64,000 bases of DNA, from positions 92,084 through 156,083 of the forward strand of contig JAJYDX010000002.1 of assembly GCA_021777135.1 (NCBI GenBank). The letters run 5' to 3'. Positions 50,174-58,168 of this stretch are shown piece after piece. The notes beneath the pieces were generated by a model that saw only the letters and a program-made list of their open reading frames with translations, made no database searches and had not been told where the DNA came from. The translations under genes were made by a program, and so were the position numbers. Source of the DNA: a bacterium. Lineage in GTDB: Bacteria > SZUA-79 > Acidulodesulfobacterales > Acidulodesulfobacteraceae. Within the stretch, counting starts at the first letter, position 1. Each line of letters opens with the position of its first letter.

Positions 50174-52102
50174 ATGGGACAGAGTTTAACGAACAAAATT
50201 CTAGGCGCGCATCTTGTAAGCGGCAATTTGAAACCCGGAGAAGAAATCGCGATTAAAATCGACAGGACGCTTACGCAGGATGCCACAGGAACTATGGCAT
50301 ATCTTCAATTTGAAGCGATAGGCGTGCCTAAAGTTAAAACGGATTTATCGGTCAGTTATGTTGACCACAACACTTTGCAGACCGGATTTGAAAATGCGGA
50401 CGACCACAGATTTTTGCAGACATTAGCCGCCAAATACGGTATATTTTATTCTAAAGCTGGAAACGGCATATGCCATCAGGTTAATCTCGAAAGATTCGGC
50501 GTTCCAGGCAAAACGCTTTTAGGTTCGGACAGCCATACGCCGACAGCCGGAGGCGTCGGAATGATAGCTATAGGCGCCGGCGGTTTAGACGTTGCCGTCG
50601 CAATGGGCGGAGGAGCATTTTATATGACCGCTCCCAAGGTAGTATTAGTTAAACTTACCGGAAAACTTTCAGACTGGGTTTCCGCTAAGGACGTTATTCT
50701 CGAATTATTAAAAAGACTTACCGTTAAAGGCGGCGTAGGTAAAATTTTTGAATATGGCGGCGAAGGCGTAAAAACGCTTACTGTGCCGGAAAGAGCCGTA
50801 ATTACCAATATGGGCGCGGAACTTGGAGCTACAACCTCCGTGTTCCCCAGCGATGAAAGAACTTTGGAGTTTTTAAAGGCTGAAGGCAGGACGGGAGATT
50901 ATGCCCCTTTATCTGCCGATGCAGACGCGGTTTACGACGAAGTTATAGACATAGATTTAAGCTCATTAGAACCTCTTGCAGCTAAACCCCATATGCCTGA
51001 CCAGGTTGCAAAAATCAGCGAGTTAAAAGACATAAAAGTTGACCAGGTCGCTATAGGAAGCTGCACAAACTCTTCTTATGTAGATTTGATGACCGTTGCC
51101 AGTATATTGAAGGGTAAAAAAGTACATCCTGACGTTAGTCTAGTAATATCCCCCGGCTCTAAGCAGGTTTTTGAGATGATAGCAAAAAATGGCGCTCTTG
51201 CGGATTTAATAGCCTCAGGCGCAAGGATTCTTGAATCTACATGCGGACCCTGCATAGGAATGGGTCAGGCTCCAAGGTCCGGCGCAGTTTCTTTAAGGAC
51301 GTTCAACCGTAATTTTGAAGGAAGAAGCGGAACTAAAGACGCAAAAATATATCTTATTTCCGTTCAGACGGCGGCAGCTTCGGCTCTTACGGGATACATA
51401 ACAGACCCGAGAACTTTGGGAAAGGCCCCGGAAATTAAGATGCCTGAAAAATTTGACATAGACGATTCTATGATAATGCAGCCATCAACTAAGCCTGAAG
51501 AGGTCGAAGTTTACAGGGGACCGAACATTAAACCTCTTCCTATACAGCAAAAACTCCCGGAATCTATGGGCGGCAAGGTTCTGCTTAAAGTAGGCGACAA
51601 CATAACTACAGACCATATAATGCCGGCCGGTTCCAAGATACTTCCTTTGCGTTCCAATATACCTGCAATATCTAAGTATGTTTTTGAATCGGTTGACCCT
51701 ACCTTTTCGGAAAGAGCTTTGAAAGAAAAAGGCGGTTTTATTATAGGCGGAGAGAACTACGGACAAGGTTCCAGCAGGGAGCACGCTGCGCTTGCCCCTA
51801 TGTATCTTGGCGTAAAAGCCGTAATAGCCAAATCTTTTGCAAGAATTCATTTTGCAAATCTTATCAATTTCGGAATATTGCCGCTTACTTTTGAAAATCC
51901 TGCCGATTATGATAAAATAGAACAGGGAGACGAGCTATACGCACCCGATATTTTAAAAGAATTAAACGGACAAAAGCCTGTTACCTTTGTCAATAAAACC
52001 AAAGGAAACGCTGAATATAAATTTAAATATAATTTAACTGACAGGCAGGTTACAATAATAAAAGAGGGCGGATTATTAAATGAAACAAAAGCTCTCCGTT
52101 AG
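50174..52102 (+). CDS. Aconitate hydratase
   Basis: Interconverts citrate and isocitrate. The 642-residue protein belongs to the short aconitase branch shared with mitochondria-like enzymes. The 4Fe-4S ligands are Cys297 (GSCTNSS), Cys357 and Cys360 (TCGPCIG). GSDSHTPTAGGVGMIAIGAGG and, in the swivel domain, GGENYGQGSSREHAALAP are canonical. Strong GGGAGG precedes the ATG. It starts a run of housekeeping genes and is followed by NAD kinase after 15 bases. Confidence 0.94.
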   Translation: MGQSLTNKILGAHLVSGNLKPGEEIAIKIDRTLTQDATGTMAYLQFEAIGVPKVKTDLSVSYVDHNTLQTGFENADDHRFLQTLAAKYGIFYSKAGNGICHQVNLERFGVPGKTLLGSDSHTPTAGGVGMIAIGAGGLDVAVAMGGGAFYMTAPKVVLVKLTGKLSDWVSAKDVILELLKRLTVKGGVGKIFEYGGEGVKTLTVPERAVITNMGAELGATTSVFPSDERTLEFLKAEGRTGDYAPLSADADAVYDEVIDIDLSSLEPLAAKPHMPDQVAKISELKDIKVDQVAIGSCTNSSYVDLMTVASILKGKKVHPDVSLVISPGSKQVFEMIAKNGALADLIASGARILESTCGPCIGMGQAPRSGAVSLRTFNRNFEGRSGTKDAKIYLISVQTAAASALTGYITDPRTLGKAPEIKMPEKFDIDDSMIMQPSTKPEEVEVYRGPNIKPLPIQQKLPESMGGKVLLKVGDNITTDHIMPAGSKILPLRSNIPAISKYVFESVDPTFSERALKEKGGFIIGGENYGQGSSREHAALAPMYLGVKAVIAKSFARIHFANLINFGILPLTFENPADYDKIEQGDELYAPDILKELNGQKPVTFVNKTKGNAEYKFKYNLTDRQVTIIKEGGLLNETKALR

Positions 52103-52117
52103 CTTTCAGGCGAATTA

Positions 52118-52966
52118 ATGTTTGCATCGGATTTCAATAAAAATGTCAAGAGAGTTCTGGTTTCCTATAAAAAAGGCGCTGAAGAAGCGCTGAAATCCGC
52201 AAATTACGTATGCAAGTTGTTTAAAAACAACGGCATTGAAGGAATTGTAAGACCCAGCATGGGCATTACGGTTTCCGACACTAAAGACGTAGGTCTTGTC
52301 GTAGTTTGCGGTGGAGACGGAACTCTTTTGATTACTTTAGGAAAAATTTTTCCCCTTGAAGTTCCCGTTATAGGAATAGATTTTGGCACTCTGGGATTTC
52401 TGGTAGAAGTTCCTGAACGCAAAAAAAAAGAAGCCGTAGAAAGATTTTTAGAAGGTTCTTTGGAATTTATTCCTAGAATGGCATTAAATATAGAAGTATT
52501 CAGGAAAGGCATATCTATCGAAAAACTAGTTTCTTTAAATGAAGCGACTATAGCAAGAGAAAAAAGCATTCATGCAAGGGTTATTAATCTGACCGTTTCC
52601 GTAAACGACTCATGGTTGAATGATTTTAGGGCGGACGGTCTTATAGTCGCCACTCCAACCGGTTCTACCGCATATTCTCTATCAGCCGGAGGTCCTATCG
52701 TTCAACCTGATATGGACGCTTTTATTTTAACGCCCATATGTCCGCATACTCTCTCTAACAGACCTCTAATTATAAACCCCTGTGAGCTTAAGATAAAAAT
52801 TCTGCCGCAGGAAAGGGACATTTTTATTTCAGCAGACGGAAGAGACGGCTTAAAGCTTTATGACGGCGATGAAATAATAATTAAAAAACACTCCTCTAAG
52901 GTTTATCTCTCCGCTTCCCTGGATTACGATTACTGGAATATATTAAGAACGAAATTAAACTGGTAA
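52118..52966 (+). CDS. nadK: NAD kinase
   Basis: Phosphorylates NAD to NADP. The 282-residue protein has the GGDGT motif (VVVCGGDGTLL), GTLGFLVEVP, the NE(A/G) block LNEATIAREKS, and PTGSTAYSLSAGGPIVQPD. Length and order are standard. It precedes recN by 8 bases, a common deltaproteobacterial and Gram-positive pairing. Confidence 0.94.
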   Translation: MFASDFNKNVKRVLVSYKKGAEEALKSANYVCKLFKNNGIEGIVRPSMGITVSDTKDVGLVVVCGGDGTLLITLGKIFPLEVPVIGIDFGTLGFLVEVPERKKKEAVERFLEGSLEFIPRMALNIEVFRKGISIEKLVSLNEATIAREKSIHARVINLTVSVNDSWLNDFRADGLIVATPTGSTAYSLSAGGPIVQPDMDAFILTPICPHTLSNRPLIINPCELKIKILPQERDIFISADGRDGLKLYDGDEIIIKKHSSKVYLSASLDYDYWNILRTKLNW

Positions 52967-52974
52967 AAGTAAAA

Positions 52975-54678
52975 TTGTTAAGAACAATATACATAAAAAA
53001 TTTTGCTACCATAGACTATCTGGAAATTGATTTTTGCGAAGGCATGAATGTTTTGAGCGGCGAAACCGGAGCCGGAAAAAGTATAATTATAGAATCTATA
53101 AATTTTCTTTTCGGAAGGACTAAGGGTTCTGATATTATTAGAACCGGTGAAAAAGAAGGTTTTGTAAGCGCGGTATTCGATACAAGCGGAGGTGAAGGTG
53201 GTGCGGATTTACAGGATATATTCAATGAAAGCGGCATAAAGGATACGTCAAATCCTGAAGAGATAATTCTTAAAAGGACTATATCCGATTCAGGTAAAGG
53301 CAAGTATTTTATAAATAACGAACAGGTAAATAAAAACATACCGGAACGCATCGGCGAAACCCTTGTTAAAATATTCGGTCAGAACGACAGGCGGTTTCTT
53401 ATAGAGCCGGACAGCCAACTTGCTTTTTTGGATAATTTTGCCGGCAATCAAGAATTAATCGCCCATGTTAAAAAAATATACCGCAGTATTAAAGAAATAG
53501 AATACGAAAAGGTTTCCATAGAAAAAAAAATAGACGGAATATCAAGGGCAAAGACAATAAATTCATACATTGCCGGCGACGTTGAGAATCTTGAAATAAA
53601 ATCCAAAAACGACGAACAGATTTTAAATGAAGAACTTAAAAGGCTTGAAAACATAAACGGCATAAAAGAATTTATTTTATCTTCAATAGATATCATTGAC
53701 AACGAAGAATATGGAATATTGAAGCATTTAAATCCTCTTATATCCAATCTTTCTAAATTATCGGAATTAGATTCAAACTTTAAGAAAAAAGAGGAATTAA
53801 AAAACGCTGAAACAGTTAAAATATTAATCGACGATATTCTTCTGTCCTTAGCAAAATATTCTTCCATAGAATTTGATGAAGAAAAATTAAATAAAATAAG
53901 GTTTAAAATAGACGCCATTATAGGAGTCGAAAATAAATACGGCGTTTCTAATCTGGAAGAACTGTTGAAAATTTACGACGATGCAAAAAAAGAATTGGGC
54001 GGCATATCGGAACTTGAAACGAGAATTACGGAAATAGACGCCGAATATGAAAATTTGAAGGAAAAATATTTGCGGTTGGCGGAAGAATTACACGATAAAA
54101 GACTTGCCTCCGCTTTGGTCTTGGAAAAAGAAATAGAAGAAGAACTTTTGTTTCTTGGAATTAAGCCGGTATTTAAGATTAAGCTTGCCAAGGCAGATTT
54201 TAATGAAAGTTTTTCGGAAACAGGACTGGACGAATGTGTTTTTATGTTTTCGGCAAACCCGGGGGAAGACCCTAGACCGCTTTCTAAGGTCGCGTCAGGC
54301 GGCGAGCTTTCACGCCTCAGTTTGTGTATATTAAAAGTTTTGAATAAAAGAAAAGACGCAGCGTCTTTTGTATTCGACGAGATAGACGCCGGAATAGGCG
54401 GCGATATTGCAAACTTTGTGGGAGAAGCACTAAGGTCTATTTCAACTTTAAACCAAGTAATACTGATAACTCATCTTGCTCAGGTTTCGTCTTTCGCCGA
54501 CAAACATTTTTTTGTTTATAAAGAAGTTGAAGACGGAAAGACTTACACTAAAATTAAAAGCCTTTCAATGGATGAAAGAATCGGCGAAACGGCAAGAATG
54601 TTATCGGGCGATTCAAAAGGAGAAGCCGCGTTACGGCACGCAAGAGAAATTCTTAAAAGGAGGGGTTTCGTTGTATAA
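52975..54678 (+). CDS. recN: DNA repair protein RecN
   Basis: An SMC-like ATPase for double-strand break repair. The 567-residue protein has Walker A GETGAGKS (29-36), two coiled-coil arms (about 160-360), the ABC signature KVASGGELSRLSLCILKV and Walker B SFVFDEIDAGIGG, then LITHLAQVSSFAD. The start is a TTG, supported by alignment with the family N-terminus (LRTIYIKNFATID). No Shine-Dalgarno is visible, so it is probably coupled to nadK, which ends 8 bases before. Confidence 0.94.
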   Translation: MLRTIYIKNFATIDYLEIDFCEGMNVLSGETGAGKSIIIESINFLFGRTKGSDIIRTGEKEGFVSAVFDTSGGEGGADLQDIFNESGIKDTSNPEEIILKRTISDSGKGKYFINNEQVNKNIPERIGETLVKIFGQNDRRFLIEPDSQLAFLDNFAGNQELIAHVKKIYRSIKEIEYEKVSIEKKIDGISRAKTINSYIAGDVENLEIKSKNDEQILNEELKRLENINGIKEFILSSIDIIDNEEYGILKHLNPLISNLSKLSELDSNFKKKEELKNAETVKILIDDILLSLAKYSSIEFDEEKLNKIRFKIDAIIGVENKYGVSNLEELLKIYDDAKKELGGISELETRITEIDAEYENLKEKYLRLAEELHDKRLASALVLEKEIEEELLFLGIKPVFKIKLAKADFNESFSETGLDECVFMFSANPGEDPRPLSKVASGGELSRLSLCILKVLNKRKDAASFVFDEIDAGIGGDIANFVGEALRSISTLNQVILITHLAQVSSFADKHFFVYKEVEDGKTYTKIKSLSMDERIGETARMLSGDSKGEAALRHAREILKRRGFVV

Positions 54679-55345
54679 AACTGGCAGGCAGAGGTACGAG
54701 AAAGGCGGGGGCGCTATTTTTTATCCCGCGGAAATAGAAGTAGAGATAGAAATAGAACCGGAGGGACATTCAGGCGCCAAATCGGCCATTAAAAATAAAA
54801 ATTCCGGCAGAAGAAAAACGGTCAAGACAGCCAAGGCGGATATAGACGTTAAAAAAATCAAAACCGTAAAGGTTGTTCTAAGAAAAGCGCTTATGTGCGA
54901 CGTCAAGTATCTTTATAATCTTTTTTCGGAATATTCAAAAGCCGGAGAGATGCTTCCGCGTTCTATGAGCGATATATATGAACATCTGCGGGATTTTTAC
55001 ATAGCCGAAATAGAAAATGAAGACGAAGGAGGACAAAACGAAATTATAGGAGCCTGCGCCCTTGCAATAGTATGGGAAAATCTTGCTGAAATAAGGTCTT
55101 TAGCGGTAAAAAGACCTTATACAAGAAAACTTATAGGTACTGAACTTATAAAAAAATGCATCGAAGAAGCAAAATTCTTTAAGATAACAAATCTTTTTGC
55201 GCTCACCTATAAGCCTAAATTTTTTCAAAAATCCGGGTTTAAAATAATCGATAAATCTGAACTGCCCCATAAAATATGGAGCGACTGCATAAACTGCGTA
55301 AAATTTCCTGATTGCGACGAAACAGCCGTGATGCTTGAGCTGTAA
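54671..55345 (+). CDS. argA: Short-form N-acetylglutamate synthase (GNAT)
   Basis: Acetylates glutamate, the first step of arginine synthesis. The TTG at 54671 is preferred: GGAGGGG (54659-54665) is 5 bases upstream, and it overlaps the recN stop by 8 bases. The 224-residue protein has a 65-residue Lys/Glu-rich N-terminal extension without known fold, then the GNAT core with GEMLPRSMSDIYEHLRDFYIAE, EIRSLAVKRPYTRKLIGTELI and the ELPHKIWSDCINCVKFPDCDE tail that marks the short ArgA family. That tail has a Cys cluster. ArgJ downstream supports the assignment. Confidence 0.85.
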   Translation: MYKTGRQRYEKGGGAIFYPAEIEVEIEIEPEGHSGAKSAIKNKNSGRRKTVKTAKADIDVKKIKTVKVVLRKALMCDVKYLYNLFSEYSKAGEMLPRSMSDIYEHLRDFYIAEIENEDEGGQNEIIGACALAIVWENLAEIRSLAVKRPYTRKLIGTELIKKCIEEAKFFKITNLFALTYKPKFFQKSGFKIIDKSELPHKIWSDCINCVKFPDCDETAVMLEL

Positions 55346-55442
55346 ATCCCCATAGACAAAATCCAAACTATGTATTATAATAAATAAAATTTGCATAAGA
55401 AATAAACTGACTTGAAATAAAAAAAAGGGGGAAAAGTTAGTA

Positions 55443-55811
55443 ATGTTTAATATTTTCAAAAGGGAAGGCCTGTTCGGAGACGTTAACCAGATTACTCCGG
55501 AAGATGCTCATAAAAAAATATCGGAGGATAAGGGTAAAAATACTCTAATAATTGACGTAAGAGAGCCGCATGAATTTAACGGCAACCTGGGGCATATAGA
55601 AAACGCAAAATTAATTCCGATAAGACTACTGCCCTTAAAAATTGCAGATCTTGAAGCTTACAAAGATAAAGATATAATCGCGGTATGTCATAGCGGGGCA
55701 AGAAGCTATTCGGCATGTTCCATGCTTAAAAGACACGGATTCGATAAGGTTTATAATCTTAAAGGCGGTATGCTTTTATGGAAAAAATCAGGTTTAAAAA
55801 CGTTTATTTAA
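55443..55811 (+). CDS. Rhodanese-like domain protein
   Basis: A 122-residue single-domain rhodanese. The active-site loop is CHSGARSYS (Cys near 84), preceded by IIDVREPHEFNGNLGHIENA and followed by VYNLKGGMLLWKKSG. It transfers sulfane sulfur; the acceptor is unknown. GGGGG lies about 13 bases before the ATG. Confidence 0.88.
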   Translation: MFNIFKREGLFGDVNQITPEDAHKKISEDKGKNTLIIDVREPHEFNGNLGHIENAKLIPIRLLPLKIADLEAYKDKDIIAVCHSGARSYSACSMLKRHGFDKVYNLKGGMLLWKKSGLKTFI

Positions 55812-55818
55812 TAGAAAA

Positions 55819-56634
55819 ATGAATAATAAAAGTAAAGAATTTTATGTTTTTGTTGTATCCGATTCTACCGGAGAAACAGCCGAAAAAGTTGCCAGAGCTG
55901 CAATATCCCAATTTTCTATTCCGGACGTCCATCTTAAAAGATTTTTATTAATCGATTCAGAGTTAAAATTAAGAGAAATAATTACCGAAGCATCTGATAA
56001 AAGCGCTTTAGTTATTTTTACGCTCGTTAAAGATGAACTCAGGAACATTATGCTTCAGGAATCCGCCGAAAAAGGCATCGCGAGCATAGATATTATAGGA
56101 CCGGTATTAAATTCCATAGCAAATATCCTCAACCTGTCTCCAGAAAGGAAACCGGGGTTAATTCACAGGGTTAACGACGAATATTTTAAAAGAATAGACG
56201 CGCTGGAATATGCGGTAAAACACGACGACGGTCAGAGGATTGACGAAATACAGGATGCCGACGCTCTTATACTTGGGGTTTCAAGAACGTCCAAGACCCC
56301 TTTATGTTTGTTCCTCGCGCAGAGGGGCTTTAAGGCGGCAAATATTCCGATAATAGATACTCAGGGTATTGACGAATCCGTTTACGGCTTACCGGGCGGA
56401 AAGATATTCGGACTTATTTCAAACTCAACGAGAATAGCTAACTTAAGAAAAGAAAGATTAAAAAGGATGGGACTTCCTCTTTCTCAGGATTATGTATCCA
56501 AAGAATCCATAGAAGCTGAACTTTCACATTCTTTAGCTTTATATTCCAAGTTGAACGCATATGTTATAGATATTACTGAGAAGTCCATAGAAGAAGTTGC
56601 CGCAGATATAATTTCCCGCATAAACAATAAGTAA
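55819..56634 (+). CDS. ppsR: PEP synthetase / PPDK regulatory kinase-pyrophosphorylase
   Basis: A DUF299 protein that phosphorylates and dephosphorylates PEP synthase or pyruvate, phosphate dikinase using ADP and phosphate. The 271 residues show VSDSTGETAEKVARAA at the N-terminus, the P-loop-like GVSRTSKTPLCLFLAQRGFKAANIP and a typical C-terminus. Its target enzyme is not in the window. It follows the rhodanese gene by 7 bases. Confidence 0.9.
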   Translation: MNNKSKEFYVFVVSDSTGETAEKVARAAISQFSIPDVHLKRFLLIDSELKLREIITEASDKSALVIFTLVKDELRNIMLQESAEKGIASIDIIGPVLNSIANILNLSPERKPGLIHRVNDEYFKRIDALEYAVKHDDGQRIDEIQDADALILGVSRTSKTPLCLFLAQRGFKAANIPIIDTQGIDESVYGLPGGKIFGLISNSTRIANLRKERLKRMGLPLSQDYVSKESIEAELSHSLALYSKLNAYVIDITEKSIEEVAADIISRINNK

Positions 56635-56670
56635 ATGCCTAATATAAATTTAAAAAGGAATAAAATATAA

Positions 56671-58116
56671 ATGAAAGTTTTACATGATGCCGCAAACCGG
56701 GAGCCAAACGATGAAGTTTCTAAGAAGCTTCGCGGGGAAGCCGAAGATTTGAGAAAGCCAAGCGGTAATTTTGACGGCGTAATTTCGCTTATAGACGATT
56801 ATGCTAAGAAAAAGGGAATAAAGATAGAGGCTTACCTGTTTAACTCTAAAATATTAAAGATGGAGTCCGAAGACGGTAAAATATCTAATTACGTCAACGC
56901 GGAAACCAACGGTCTTAACGTCCGGCTTTTTGATAAAAAAAAATTAAGCTTCTCTTATTGTCTTGGTTTAGAAGAACAAAAGATTATAAATGCCTTAGAC
57001 GGAGCATATTCCCTTCTGAAGTTTATGGATGAAAACGAATATTTTGATTTAGCCGAAAAAGACGAAAGTCTTATGGATTCAAGTCTGCCTGAAAAATTAG
57101 GCATTTATTCTGACGACTGCCAACTCGTAGATATAGACAAAAAAAAATCTCTTCTTATAGAGATGGAAGAAACTGCATATTCATATGATAAAAAAATATA
57201 TAAAACAGACAAGCCTTCCTACTCGGAAACATTAATCTCTAAAAGATTTTATAACTCAAACGGACTCGATTTGTCTTCCAGGAAAACTTTTTACGAAATA
57301 TTTTTATCCGTTGCGTCAAAAAACGGAGAAGATACCGGGTCTGGATTTGATTTTGATTTTTCGCACAAATTTGAAGAGTTGAAATTTAAAAAAACCGCTA
57401 TGAACGCCGCGAAAAAAGGCGTAGACCAGCTTGGAGCCCGCACGGCGCCAAGCGGAAGCTATAATGTAATATTCGATAATTATACCGCTTCCGAGATTCT
57501 TAGTATTTTAAAACAGTCCTTTTATGCCGATAGCGTTTACAAGAAGAAATCTTTATTGGAAGGCAAATTAGGGGAAAAAGTATTTTCAGATAAAATAGAT
57601 ATTATCGACGACGCTGTATTGTATGGAGGCGCTTTTACCGATATATTCGACAGGGAAGGCGTCAAGACGCAAAAAAAGATTTTATGCTCGTCCGGCGTCA
57701 TAAAATCATATTTATACGATATTGAATACGCCAAAAGGACAGGCGAAAAATCAACAGGCAATTCGGTAAGCCGCTCGTTTACTCTACCCCCCGATATCGG
57801 TTCTACTAATTTTTTTATAAAAAACGGGGAAACCAACATTTTAGATATGATTGGCTCTATTAAGGATGGTTTGTATATTACAGAGCTTATGGGTCTCCAT
57901 ATGGCAAAGCCTTATACCGGCGAGTTTTCGCTCGGCGCTTCCGGCTTTTATATTAAAAACGGAAAGCTGGATTTTCCAGTTAAAGGAATAGTTCTTAGCG
58001 GGAACCTTATGCAGTTATTTAACGCAGTAGTAAAGATAGCCGACGACATACGTTTTTTCGGTTCTACCGGTTCGCCTTCGATATTGTTTGATAATGTTCA
58101 GGTTTCCGGTACTTAA
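56671..58116 (+). CDS. pmbA: PmbA/TldE-type protease subunit
   Basis: The TldE-like partner of the TldD/TldE metalloprotease. The 481-residue protein has the conserved C-terminal ITELMGLHMAKPYTGEFSLGASGFYIKNG block and GIVLSGNLMQLF, but no HExxxH metal motif, so it is the non-catalytic PmbA/TldE member. tldD is not in the window. AAAGGAA precedes the ATG. Confidence 0.88.
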   Translation: MKVLHDAANREPNDEVSKKLRGEAEDLRKPSGNFDGVISLIDDYAKKKGIKIEAYLFNSKILKMESEDGKISNYVNAETNGLNVRLFDKKKLSFSYCLGLEEQKIINALDGAYSLLKFMDENEYFDLAEKDESLMDSSLPEKLGIYSDDCQLVDIDKKKSLLIEMEETAYSYDKKIYKTDKPSYSETLISKRFYNSNGLDLSSRKTFYEIFLSVASKNGEDTGSGFDFDFSHKFEELKFKKTAMNAAKKGVDQLGARTAPSGSYNVIFDNYTASEILSILKQSFYADSVYKKKSLLEGKLGEKVFSDKIDIIDDAVLYGGAFTDIFDREGVKTQKKILCSSGVIKSYLYDIEYAKRTGEKSTGNSVSRSFTLPPDIGSTNFFIKNGETNILDMIGSIKDGLYITELMGLHMAKPYTGEFSLGASGFYIKNGKLDFPVKGIVLSGNLMQLFNAVVKIADDIRFFGSTGSPSILFDNVQVSGT

Positions 58117-58168
58117 ATTTTAAATAATGCAAATTACTAAAACGTAAAAACAACGGAGCGTATTAACA

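Noticed and set aside
54476-54670. Longer argA frame beginning inside recN
   Set aside because: It overlaps recN by over 190 bases; the TTG at 54671 has an excellent GGAGGGG just upstream.
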